Assembly (NCBI GenBank): GCA_000830175.1 | Contig: JQIS01000001.1 | Coordinates: 345,482 to 409,481 of the forward strand | Source: Sulfurovum sp. FS08-3 | GTDB lineage: Bacteria; Campylobacterota; Campylobacteria; Campylobacterales; Sulfurovaceae | Length of the DNA: 64,000 bases | Reading direction: 5' to 3' | Part shown: positions 36,297 through 43,936 of the stretch, piece after piece | Position numbering within the stretch: position 1 is the stretch's first letter | How the letters are laid out: every line of letters begins with the position of its first letter | The notes under the pieces: model-generated | What the model saw: only the letters and a program-made list of their open reading frames with translations | Databases searched by the model: none | What the model was told of the DNA's origin: nothing | Made by a program: the position numbers and the translations under genes

Positions 36297-37415
36297 TTAA
36301 TTATCTCTAAAGTATAGCTCTTCTACATCCTTAAATCCGTGGCGATTGAGTATCTCTTTGAGTTTGAAGTTTTTGGGTTTTTGGGTGGTTTCATAGCAGA
36401 TGAAGATTTTGTCGTACTCTTTGTCATCGACATTGTAGAGGAAATTATCGATATTTTCAAAGTAGTTGTCTTTAAATTCAAGTTTGGACTCAATATCACC
36501 ATCGACATTGGCAGGACTTCGGGTAGTGGCTTGGAAATAGACATCAATCCCGCCAAGTTCGAGCGATAACGCCAAAAGATAGGGCGGATACATAAACTCA
36601 GCCGTACCCAAAACCAGTACTCTTTTGCCCTCCAACGCATCGCTATCGATAGGATTTTCGAGGACACTGTGCAATCTATCGATACCGTATCGTCCGAAGT
36701 TGTAGGGGATAATCTCATCTAACATCACCTTTTCTTGAGGCTGCGAGACGATGCACTCATCCATGACTTTGCCGTTGTAGTGCCACTCAAACTCAAAATT
36801 GCCATTGTAGAGCGTAATGTTTTTGAACGCATTTTTTTTGTTGCCAATCCAGCTTAGGATGGTGACAAGCAGATAGTTGTGTACGGCGGGGAGGTGGTGT
36901 TTGAGTTGTTCTATTAAATTATTGGCGGTTTTGCCTGTAGAGACCTCATCATCGACCAATACCACATTGCCCACATCGTAGAGCAAATCACGCAGAGCAT
37001 TATCTTTGGGATGATAGATAATATGGCTAGGAGCATGGCAATGCTCTTCATAAAATTCCAAAAAGGTATCGTGAGAGGTCATAAAGCGAGTCGAATGAAT
37101 ATAAAATATATCTTTGATTCCAAATTCATCACGAAGTGCCTCAAAGACCCCATGCCCTAGTGCCGTAGCCGTCTCAGCAAATCCAATCACCACGGTAGGT
37201 TTATCAAGGATGATTTGATGTGTTGTTTTGTGAGCCAATTGTGAGTATATCTCTTTCATTGCGGAGGGTTTGACGGGAATATGTTTGCCCAGTACCTTGG
37301 AGACAAACAGATACCCCCTTTTGGGATTGAGCCTAGAACCAAAACCTGTAAGGTGTGCTAACTTTTGATCGTAGCTCACACTCAAAAGCCCCGTCTTTAG
37401 TGACATATTGACCAT
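36297..37415 (-). CDS. Phosphoribosyltransferase with C-terminal TRSP domain (Ter-cluster type)
   Basis: A 372-residue protein. The N-terminal PRTase domain has VIGFAETATALGHGVFEAL (about 75-95) and the PRPP loop VVLVDDEVSTGKTANNLI (about 148-165). The C-terminal TRSP-like domain (about 255-372) includes RVLVLGTAEFMYPPYLLA and YFQATTRSP. This PRTase-TRSP pairing is known from the nucleotide-like biosynthetic module of tellurite/stress Ter loci, with HAD and ATP-grasp partners. Those genes and TerD-family genes are not visible here, so it is an orphan. ATG at 37415 follows AGGA by seven bases. Confidence 0.8.
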   Translation of the reverse strand: MVNMSLKTGLLSVSYDQKLAHLTGFGSRLNPKRGYLFVSKVLGKHIPVKPSAMKEIYSQLAHKTTHQIILDKPTVVIGFAETATALGHGVFEALRDEFGIKDIFYIHSTRFMTSHDTFLEFYEEHCHAPSHIIYHPKDNALRDLLYDVGNVVLVDDEVSTGKTANNLIEQLKHHLPAVHNYLLVTILSWIGNKKNAFKNITLYNGNFEFEWHYNGKVMDECIVSQPQEKVMLDEIIPYNFGRYGIDRLHSVLENPIDSDALEGKRVLVLGTAEFMYPPYLLALSLELGGIDVYFQATTRSPANVDGDIESKLEFKDNYFENIDNFLYNVDDKEYDKIFICYETTQKPKNFKLKEILNRHGFKDVEELYFRDN

Positions 37416-37586
37416 AATAGTATCCTGTTGTATAAAACTTTGTAGCGTATTATATAGAATATTTTGTGATAAAGGGGTTGAGGGATTGATATTTGGGCTG
37501 TTCTTCTTTTGTTTTTACATTCTATTTGGATTGTAGGTGTAATCGTATCGCACAAAACGTGTGTGACAATGTGCAACCAAACACTT
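37416..37586. other. Intergenic, no gene seen
   Basis: Upstream region of the PRTase-TRSP gene. A minus-strand TATAAT lies at 37449-37454 and probably drives that gene. No ORF or palindrome of note. Confidence 0.5.
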
Positions 37587-37685
37587 CTACTGGATAATGA
37601 TACGTGCGTTGGTGGCTTGAATGGGGCGGTTGTTGCCTCCGTGGACGGCGTGGGCGAACTTTTTGATTTGTGTTTGAGATACTTT
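37587..37685 (-). pseudogene. Second copy of the carbonic anhydrase 3' end
   Basis: 99 bp repeat of 38600-38698 with four mismatches (about 96% identity), same orientation, including the stop codon. It encodes VSQTQIKKFAHAVHGGNNRP and onward, ending ARIIIQ-stop. The VapBC-type genes lie between the two copies. No start or upstream carbonic anhydrase sequence is present here. Confidence 0.93.
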
Positions 37686-37765
37686 TTGTGAGAGTTAAGA
37701 GATAATGCTTGGAGGTAGAAAGATATTGATAGATACTTGTATTATGAGCTTTTGTCATTCAAGTT

Positions 37766-38194
37766 TTATTCTATATTTTTACTAAACTCAACTGTACTCA
37801 TTAATTTTATATCTTCTGAAACAAACCCCTTGTCGTTAGAGAGTATCAAATCGCACTCTACTTTTTTTGCCATGACATATTGGATGGTATCTTCCAAATC
37901 TTTATAGTTAGAGTTGTTTTTCATTAAGATACAGCTTTGCATGACTTCATCATTACCAAATTTAACCACTTGGCAAAGTGTATTAATCTGCATAATGGCT
38001 TCGAGGGCTTTGGATTTATCGTTTTTGGAAAAGATATAGTAGAGTGTGGTGATAATATCGCATGAGGTGAAGAGTTTGATATTATCATTGTCACTTAAAT
38101 AGAGTAGAGCTTTTTTACTTTGGGCATAAAGGGGACGATTGTGGTCATATATATCAGCAATGACATTGGCATCCAAAAAGATTCGTCTATACAT
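37766..38194 (-). CDS. PIN-domain ribonuclease toxin (VapC-type)
   Basis: A 142-residue PIN domain. Acidic residues of the active site are seen in FLDANVIADI (Asp about 8), YKDLEDTIQY (Glu/Asp about 100) and LILSNDKGF (Asp about 119). VapC-type toxins cut tRNA or rRNA. It overlaps the antitoxin gene by 8 bp and appears intact. The two-gene cassette is bracketed by direct repeats of the carbonic anhydrase 3' end. Confidence 0.85.
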   Translation of the reverse strand: MYRRIFLDANVIADIYDHNRPLYAQSKKALLYLSDNDNIKLFTSCDIITTLYYIFSKNDKSKALEAIMQINTLCQVVKFGNDEVMQSCILMKNNSNYKDLEDTIQYVMAKKVECDLILSNDKGFVSEDIKLMSTVEFSKNIE

Positions 38195-38426
38195 CCATAC
38201 TTGCCTTAACCTTTTGAATGGAAAAATCGGTCAATAACCCTGTACCAAATCCATCCATTTGTTTTAATACCTCTTTGCGTTGTTGGACTCGTAGCTTATG
38301 GTATCGCTCTTCAATGAGTTCTTGAATCAATGCTGTCATGGATTGATTATTATTTTTAGCCAACTCTTCAAGGTGATTGGCAATCTCTTGATCGAGTACA
38401 AAGTTTTTGCGTACGGTTACACTCAT
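38187..38426 (-). CDS. Antitoxin of the PIN-domain module (ribbon-helix-helix type)
   Basis: A 79-residue protein: MSVTVRKNFVLDQEIANHLEELA is a ribbon-helix-helix N-terminus, with NQSMTALIQELIEERYHKL as the second helix, and a C-terminal toxin-binding tail. The start at 38426 is preferred because AAAGGAG lies seven bases before it. It overlaps the toxin gene by 8 bp and should repress its own promoter. Confidence 0.82.
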   Translation of the reverse strand: MSVTVRKNFVLDQEIANHLEELAKNNNQSMTALIQELIEERYHKLRVQQRKEVLKQMDGFGTGLLTDFSIQKVKASMDV

Positions 38427-38577
38427 AGTCTCTCCTTTGATGTAAAAAGTTGTATGTATATATTTTAGCATAAATAGCTTGATGTGTCAAAAGAGCAAGA
38501 TTCTCTTAGTACTTTTTGTTCCAACAAAGCCGATTTGGCAAATTGTGAATTTAGTTCAAATTAAATAGTTTTCCTCA

Positions 38578-38599
38578 TTGCGAAGCTTTAGCTTCGCAA
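38578..38599. repeat. Perfect hairpin at the carbonic anhydrase stop
   Basis: TTGCGAAGCT (38578-38587) and AGCTTCGCAA (38590-38599) with two bases between. It abuts the stop codon at 38600 and is related to the CATTGCGA repeats at 39495 and 55059. Without a following U-run on the minus strand it is a weak terminator at best. Confidence 0.7.
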
Positions 38600-39343
38600 C
38601 TACTTGATAACGATACGTGCGTTGGTGGCTTGAATGGGGCGGTTGTTGCCTCCGTGGACGGCGTGGGCGAACTTCTCGATTTGTGTTTGAGATACTTTAA
38701 GCATTTTGCCTAGCACCATCCACTTAACCCCTTCAGAACAAGGCGGAGTGGTGAGTGAGCCGTTAAATCGGTAGTATTGTGTCTGGGTAGGAATCAAATC
38801 CATAAGATTTTTGGCGACATTATTAAGCTCATGTTTCTCATCCTTATTCATGGGCATCTTCTCCCAAAGCTGTGCCAAGGTAGTGTTGGCTTTGCCATAC
38901 TCAAACATTACACCAATCACCGCCAACTCTCCATCCTTTGCAACATGGACGAAGTGTACCTCTAGCGGGAAGCTTTTGCCCTCAATGTGGTTTTCACTGG
39001 GTGTATGGAAATGATACTGCTTAAGCTCATACCTCTTTTTGTCCACCACGATAGAGCTACCCGATGCGATATTGACTTGTACTGTATGACCGTTATTGAC
39101 AATCTCCGTGGGAGCAGTGGTATAGCTAAATTGGATGGGGGCTAGATGGGCATCAAGAGAGTTTGTGATATTGATAGGCGATTGATTGCGTCCCAATGTA
39201 CACATTTTGTAATCATCACTCAAACTTCCCCAACTAGAGGGTCCATTGTGACCTGTATAACCCCAGTGGGCGTTGTGCGTGGTGTGCGAACAGCTACTCA
39301 TAAGTAGCAAAGCTGATGATAGCATTAAAGTAATTTTTTTCAC
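38600..39343 (-). CDS. Alpha-type carbonic anhydrase, exported lipoprotein
   Basis: A 247-residue enzyme interconverting CO2 and bicarbonate, in the periplasm. Signal with lipobox MSSC (Cys about 18). The three zinc histidines are in QYHFHTPSEN and LEVHFVH, with the RNQSPINI opening and GSLTTPPCSEGVKW substrate segment of the alpha class. GTG start at 39343 after AAGGA. Its last 99 bp are duplicated downstream behind the toxin cassette. Confidence 0.93.
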   Translation of the reverse strand: MKKITLMLSSALLLMSSCSHTTHNAHWGYTGHNGPSSWGSLSDDYKMCTLGRNQSPINITNSLDAHLAPIQFSYTTAPTEIVNNGHTVQVNIASGSSIVVDKKRYELKQYHFHTPSENHIEGKSFPLEVHFVHVAKDGELAVIGVMFEYGKANTTLAQLWEKMPMNKDEKHELNNVAKNLMDLIPTQTQYYRFNGSLTTPPCSEGVKWMVLGKMLKVSQTQIEKFAHAVHGGNNRPIQATNARIVIK

Positions 39344-39494
39344 AATGATCCTTTTTCCTAAAAATCACATTATATCATGCTCTATCTTATAAATTTATAT
39401 GATAATAATAAAAAATACAATCAAATAAATTGATATATTAAAGCATTTATAGAGATGAACACTAGCTGATTGCACACTTAAAAACTATCCCTAC

Positions 39495-39655
39495 GTCATT
39501 GCGAACCTCTTAGGGTGAAACAATCTAAGATTTATTTCTACTTTTTTTAGAAAAAAGTAGGCAAAAAAGCGTCACCACTCTCGAATCGCTTCGCTTTCAA
39601 AGTCGTTCGTGGTGACAAAAAATTAAAATAGATTGCTTCGTGCCTCGCAATGACT
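39495..39655. repeat. Palindromic repeat of the GTCATTGCGA family, 161 bp
   Basis: GTCATTGCGA (39495-39504) is inverted as TCGCAATGAC (39646-39655); inside, CAATCT/AGATTG and GTCACCAC/GTGGTGAC (39571-39578, 39610-39617) also pair. No ORF. It fills most of the gap between carbonic anhydrase and gap. The same family is at 55059-55120 and a half copy at 49262. Confidence 0.85.
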
Positions 39656-39737
39656 GGTTCAAAGATGATTTGATGGGTAAGTGTGTAGTATTAGTTACTT
39701 GAAAAAGAGGTACTAAGCGGGATAATCCCACCTAGAA

Positions 39738-40730
39738 CTATTGGCTTACTCGTACTGCCATATCGACAAGTCGTGTGCTGTATCCCCACTCGTTGTCGTA
39801 CCAAGAGAGTACTTTGACCATATTGCCTCCTACGACTTGAATGGTATCAAGAGCTACGACGGTTGAGAGTGTTTCGCCGTTGAAATCGGAACTTACACGA
39901 TAGACCTCATCGATACCTAAAATATGACTCAAATTGCCATTGGCAGCATCTTTGAAGGCTTGTTGTACTTCATCTAGTGTAATATCTTTGGCAAGTGTCA
40001 CCGTCAAATCGACTAATGAGACGTTGGGTGTTGGGACACGGATAGCTTGACCGTTGAGTTTGCCATTAAGATGAGGCATTACTTTGCCAATAGCTTTGGC
40101 AGCACCTGTGGTAGTGGGCCCCATATTAAGAGCTCCCGCACGTGCTTTGCGTGGGTCTTTTTTGTCTTTAGCATCCAAAAGCGATTGAGTACTGGTGTAG
40201 CTATGAACCGTTGTCATCAACCCTTTTTCGACACCAAAAACATCATCAAGCACTTTGACGATAGGGGCTAAACCGTTGGTAGTACAACTGGCATTGGAGA
40301 TAATTGCCTCACCGTTGTATTTATCATCATTGACACCCAATACAAACGTAGGCGTATCATCTTTGGCAGGGGCTGACATAATGACTTTTTTGACACCTTT
40401 GTCGATATGTGTCTGAACGCTCTCCATAGTCAAAAACGCTCCCGTACACTCTAATACTACCTCTGCTCCAAGCTGGGCAAAATCCAAATCTTGTGGATCT
40501 CTACTGGCTACAAGCTTAGCTTTGTCTTTGCCGATATAAACGTATCCATCTTTGACGCTGACATCATTAAATGTACCGTGAACACTATCGTATTTTAAAC
40601 CGTACTCAATCACGCTATCGTCGCCGCTTGCATTGATAGCTACAAGCTCTACATCGTCTCTTTTTGCAATAATTCTAGCTACGCATCGACCAATGCGACC
40701 CAAACCGTTAATAGCAACTTTCACAGCCAT
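39738..40730 (-). CDS. gap: Glyceraldehyde-3-phosphate dehydrogenase
   Basis: A 330-residue NAD(P)-dependent enzyme of glycolysis and gluconeogenesis. N-terminal Rossmann motif INGLGRIGRCVAR, the active site SNASCTTNGLAP (Cys about 152), and the C-terminal WYDNEWGYSTR are diagnostic. The divergent nadD gene starts 75 bp away, an arrangement common in Campylobacterota, although gap and nadD usually run in the same direction. Confidence 0.96.
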   Translation of the reverse strand: MAVKVAINGLGRIGRCVARIIAKRDDVELVAINASGDDSVIEYGLKYDSVHGTFNDVSVKDGYVYIGKDKAKLVASRDPQDLDFAQLGAEVVLECTGAFLTMESVQTHIDKGVKKVIMSAPAKDDTPTFVLGVNDDKYNGEAIISNASCTTNGLAPIVKVLDDVFGVEKGLMTTVHSYTSTQSLLDAKDKKDPRKARAGALNMGPTTTGAAKAIGKVMPHLNGKLNGQAIRVPTPNVSLVDLTVTLAKDITLDEVQQAFKDAANGNLSHILGIDEVYRVSSDFNGETLSTVVALDTIQVVGGNMVKVLSWYDNEWGYSTRLVDMAVRVSQ

Positions 40731-40805
40731 CTTTAAATCCTTAAATAAAATTTTGATAAAATTATAACATTATTAGCAGTAAAATTGATTGAACAAGGTT
40801 ACAAA

Positions 40806-41351
40806 TTGGTTAAAATTGCAATTTTTGGTGGAAGTTTTGACCCTCCCCACAACGGACATCACAAGATTGTCCACAAGGCTCTTGAGGTATTGGAGATAGA
40901 TAAACTCATCGTCGTACCCGCCTATCTCAATCCTTTCAAACACGCCTCTCATGCAACACCTAGCCAACGATTGCATTGGTGCAAAGAGATATTTCATCAC
41001 CCCAAAGTTGAAATTAGCTCGTTTGAAATTGACCAACACAAAAGCATCTACTCCGCCCACACCATCGCCCATTTTAGGCAATATTATGAAGTCAAATACT
41101 TTATTATCGGAGCCGATAACGTAGCCTCGCTTGATAAGTGGCATCAGTTTGAATGGATAAACGAAACGATTACATGGGCGATTGTCCACAGGGAGGATAT
41201 AGCGTTTGAGACCTCCAAGCTCAAAGAGTGGATTGAACTACCTCTCAAAGCCAATATCAGCTCCACTATGATACGCACCATGTTGGCATTTGACCATATT
41301 GACCACAAAATCAAAGAGGAGATTGAGAGAGTCTATCGAGAGGTAAAATGA
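40806..41351 (+). CDS. nadD: Nicotinate-nucleotide adenylyltransferase
   Basis: A 181-residue enzyme that adenylates nicotinate mononucleotide in NAD synthesis. KIAIFGGSFDPPHNGHHKIV is the nucleotidyltransferase HxGH-type signature (HNGH), and KANISSTMIRTML is the ISSTxIR motif. The TTG at 40806 is chosen because AAGG lies seven bases before it and it places the first strand at the N-terminus; a TTG at 40785 has no site. The ribosome silencing factor gene that often follows is absent. Confidence 0.9.
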   Translation: MVKIAIFGGSFDPPHNGHHKIVHKALEVLEIDKLIVVPAYLNPFKHASHATPSQRLHWCKEIFHHPKVEISSFEIDQHKSIYSAHTIAHFRQYYEVKYFIIGADNVASLDKWHQFEWINETITWAIVHREDIAFETSKLKEWIELPLKANISSTMIRTMLAFDHIDHKIKEEIERVYREVK

Positions 41352-41581
41352 TGAACAAATTTCTTATTCTTAAGTTGCATTTGGAACCATTTATACATTT
41401 CACAACGCAGAGAGTCTAAAACAACTCTAATTTTTTTTCGGAAGTGGTGTTTGAGTTACTACCAATAGGCGAGATAAAACCTTATTTCTACAAAAGCTAC
41501 GGGTGGATTGCTTTCTGCATTCAAGAGTTCTAGTTGTGAATGTTCTATTTTGGGATTGGGGGCTAATGGAGGGGAACAACC
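41352..41581. other. Intergenic with gene and repeat debris
   Basis: Contains a half copy of the CGGAAGTGG repeat motif (41439), an open stretch at 41447-41533 reading VFELLPIGEIKPYFYKSYGW to a stop that looks like a gene fragment I cannot name, and the hairpin repeat CATTCA...TGAATG at 41518-41542, which recurs at 42663-42688. Confidence 0.45.
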
Positions 41582-41794
41582 CTAACTATACGATAATTTT
41601 TTTGAGATTTCAATATCTTGTTTGAGCAGTGCATTGACGATGCTATTAAGTGAGAACTCTTTGGAGTTGTTTTTGATTTTGGACATCAAAAACTCTTTAA
41701 TATCTTTATCCAAATAGATAGGAATATCAAGCTCCTCTATGGGTCGATAAAACTTACCTTGCACGGCATTGCTAAAATCATACTCTTCTCTCAT
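41582..41794 (-). CDS. BrnA-like antitoxin
   Basis: A 70-residue protein starting MREEYDFSNAVQGKFYRP, the usual BrnA/CopG opening, followed by LDIPIYLDKDIKEFLMSKIK, the ribbon-helix-helix part. ATG at 41794 follows AAGG by eight bases. It overlaps the end of a truncated BrnT toxin gene. A working BrnT is not present, so it may persist as an orphan antitoxin. Confidence 0.75.
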   Translation of the reverse strand: MREEYDFSNAVQGKFYRPIEELDIPIYLDKDIKEFLMSKIKNNSKEFSLNSIVNALLKQDIEISKKLSYS

Positions 41795-41949
41795 ATTGGA
41801 CACCTTTTTTGATATATTTTGCTCTCATTGTTCGTTGCTTTTCTAGCACTTATCACTCTAACTATCTCAAATCCATTTGAATCCCTAAAAGTATGCACGA
41901 CGGTCAAAATCACTTCATTTTGTGATTTGCCAATCAAGATATAACGATA
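41791..41949 (-). pseudogene. C-terminal fragment of a BrnT-family toxin
   Basis: Reads YRYILIGKSQNEVILTVVHT, then IVRVISARKATNNESKIYQK to a stop overlapping brnA. These are the last strands of BrnT, including the RxISARKAT motif. A stop lies two codons before the start of the fragment and the first 40 or so residues are missing, so no functional toxin can be made. Confidence 0.85.
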
Positions 41950-42082
41950 TTTACACTATCTTTCATTTTTGATAGAGCTATTATAGCATATTTTTATAGG
42001 TTGGATTTTATCGAACATCATTAAGCATTAAATTCAAACAAGATAAAATATCATACTAATTATTTGCAATATAGGAACTTAA

Positions 42083-42493
42083 ATGAGCTTTGAAGATATT
42101 GAAACGCACCTTTGTGGTTTGGTGGAGCGTTCACTTCAAGATAGAATGCTCAAAGAGGAGTTTATCTTTCAAATAAGTTCCAAAACCATTGAGAGTGCTT
42201 GGAGATACTACTTTATTAATCTCAAAAAATATCGTTTTCGAGTCCATAGTGATGATATTCGACACATCTATAATCAACATCACGAAGAGGTCTATCATAT
42301 ATGCAAAGTACACTACTATCTTGAAAAATTTAAAAGTATCGAAAAGACAACCACGCGAGATGCTCAAACGGGCAAAATGATACCTTGTTTGACATTTACC
42401 AAACAGCTCAAAGACAAAAGAGTAAAAATAGTGAAATTAAATTTAAGTAGGAAAAAACTGTTGAGTCTCAAAACGCTCTATGAGATAGGGTAG
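42083..42493 (+). CDS. Putative small nuclease-like protein (barnase/EndoU/RelE-like fold, tentative)
   Basis: A 136-residue soluble protein. The first 45 residues are helical. RVHSDDIRHIYNQHH, then YYLEKFKSIEKTT, a long strand pair and LKTLYEIG resemble the histidine-bearing layout of phage-borne barnase-EndoU-colicin-RelE-like (PBECR) nucleases. Catalytic identity is not certain. It lies in an accessory zone between a dead BrnTA module and repeats, and no partner antitoxin is seen. It could instead be an unrelated orphan. Confidence 0.5.
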   Translation: MSFEDIETHLCGLVERSLQDRMLKEEFIFQISSKTIESAWRYYFINLKKYRFRVHSDDIRHIYNQHHEEVYHICKVHYYLEKFKSIEKTTTRDAQTGKMIPCLTFTKQLKDKRVKIVKLNLSRKKLLSLKTLYEIG

Positions 42494-42779
42494 CAGACCG
42501 AAAACTGCTACAACTTTAGGGCTATCGAGAGTCTGCATCCCAAAAGTGCTACCAAGGCACTCAATTCCCACGGTCTTTAACGATGACAGATTAGCTCTGT
42601 TGCTCTTATTATATCAAAATAGGTTTGATAAATCAATGGTATTTTGGCATCTATTTTACTCTCATTCAACAAGTTCTAGTTGTGAATGTTCCACTAGACT
42701 TCAAAGCTCTCATATACACTCCCACCGAGGACGGATGGGAGCGAGGGAAGCAGGGAGCTTCGTGATGAGGGAAACAATA
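42494..42779. other. Intergenic repeats
   Basis: Holds the hairpin repeat at 42663-42688 (second copy of that at 41518) and CTCCCA/TGGGAG arms at 42719-42741 followed by GCGAGGGA, a variant of the CTCGTTCCCA family. No ORF is supported. Confidence 0.6.
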
Positions 42780-43007
42780 TTACTTTACTGTTGAAATACT
42801 TCCATGGTAAATAACTATTCCACATTTGAGTTTATCATTTTTGTATTCTTCTAAATTTTTCATCTGATTAATAATAGTTTGGGAAGTGGAGTTTCCAATA
42901 TATGTATTTTCATTAATGCATTGATACTTATTAGCATCAAAAATTGTTTTTACTTTTTGTAAAAAATCTGTATCTTTTTTTGAAGTTATAGAAATAATAT
43001 ATGCCAT
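42780..43007 (-). CDS. Small orphan protein
   Basis: A 75-residue protein, AT-rich codon use. It alternates strand and helix (MAYIISITSKKDTDFLQKVK, then LKCGIVIYHGSI at the end), which suggests a small alpha/beta ferredoxin-like fold. No motif identifies it. It is upstream-open and unlinked to a clear operon partner; it may be co-transcribed after the membrane protein gene 46 bp upstream on the same strand. Confidence 0.45.
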   Translation of the reverse strand: MAYIISITSKKDTDFLQKVKTIFDANKYQCINENTYIGNSTSQTIINQMKNLEEYKNDKLKCGIVIYHGSISTVK

Positions 43008-43053
43008 TTAAGTCCTTAATTTTTAAATATTATACTAACTATAAAACTTAATG

Positions 43054-43461
43054 TCAAGTTTCTGATTTATTTTGTTCTATTTCATTCGATAATTCTTTGT
43101 CTTTTACATTTTTCCACCCTAAAAATATACTTGATAATAAAATAAAAATAACAACCGCACAGCATAAACAAACATAATAATACTGTTTATCAATAGTATT
43201 GTTGATTTCCATAATAGTAGAAATAAACATTATAAATATTCCTGAAAGTAAAAAATATCCACCATATTCTCCATCTAGTTTTTGATTCAATAAAGATTTA
43301 GCTAAAGATGGATTATTCGAACCATTTTCATCTGCATATGTAGTTTGAGTATTTTTTTTAATATTATCAACTGTTGTATCTCTAAATCCTTTTGCAATCA
43401 TCCACACACCTATAGCTTCCAATATGAGGGCTAGTAAGGTAAAAATATCTTTACATTCCAT
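43054..43461 (-). CDS. Small membrane protein, unknown
   Basis: A 135-residue protein with three hydrophobic helices (about 8-24, 71-87, 99-118) and charged ends (ELSNEIEQNKSET). No family is recognised. Base composition is AT-rich compared with htpG and nadD, and it shares strand and style with the 75-residue gene downstream, so the two may be a recently acquired pair. Confidence 0.5.
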   Translation of the reverse strand: MECKDIFTLLALILEAIGVWMIAKGFRDTTVDNIKKNTQTTYADENGSNNPSLAKSLLNQKLDGEYGGYFLLSGIFIMFISTIMEINNTIDKQYYYVCLCCAVVIFILLSSIFLGWKNVKDKELSNEIEQNKSET

Positions 43462-43488
43462 TTATTTCCTTATTTAATATTTTATAGC

Positions 43489-43575
43489 TTAAGTCAAAGT
43501 GATATCTATAGATTCTGATTTAGAAGTTGTTTCTTTAGTATTGTTATTAGCAATGGTCTCTTTTGATTTGTTCAT
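43489..43575 (-). CDS. Possible 28-residue peptide
   Basis: MNKSKETIANNNTKETTSKS... ends ITLT; a good ribosome site (AAAGGA, eight bases before the ATG). Very Ser/Thr/Asn-rich without Cys. The frame is open further upstream for about 40 codons, so the start is uncertain. Coding is only suggested. Confidence 0.25.
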   Translation of the reverse strand: MNKSKETIANNNTKETTSKSESIDITLT

Positions 43576-43778
43576 GATACATCCTTTTTGATTCTTCATT
43601 AGGTTCTGTTTTTTACGATCTTTCATACACGGCATATCAAGGTTTTTTAGAGAATCTGTAGATTTATTTGACTTCGAGTTTTTACACTCTGACTTAAACT
43701 ATATACAACATTATTACACAATAGTATTTAAAATGTACTCTTTCTTTACAGAATTTTATAAAAAATTTGTAAAATAAT
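43576..43778. other. AT-rich intergenic
   Basis: No supported gene. Part of the minus-strand frame of the small peptide continues to about 43697. Confidence 0.4.
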
Positions 43779-43915
43779 CGTAGGTTTGGCACTGCCAAAC
43801 GACAAAGCGTATTTAATCGGGTATTAAAGTATAAAACTCCCTAGAGAGCTATTGTAAAAACAGTTTCTCTTAGGGTTAGAGTTTGTTTTAAGCATTTGGC
43901 AGTGCCAAACCTACG
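43779..43915. repeat. Long perfect inverted repeat, 137 bp (GTAGGTTTGGCA family)
   Basis: A 21 bp arm (43779-43799, starting CGTAGGTTTGGCACTG) is perfectly inverted at 43895-43915; each arm is itself a palindrome TTTGGCA-C-TGCCAAA. It ends just after the htpG stop. Related arms are near 29886 and 35681. Confidence 0.9.
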
Positions 43916-43936
43916 GGTGGGGAGTCCCACCGTGTA

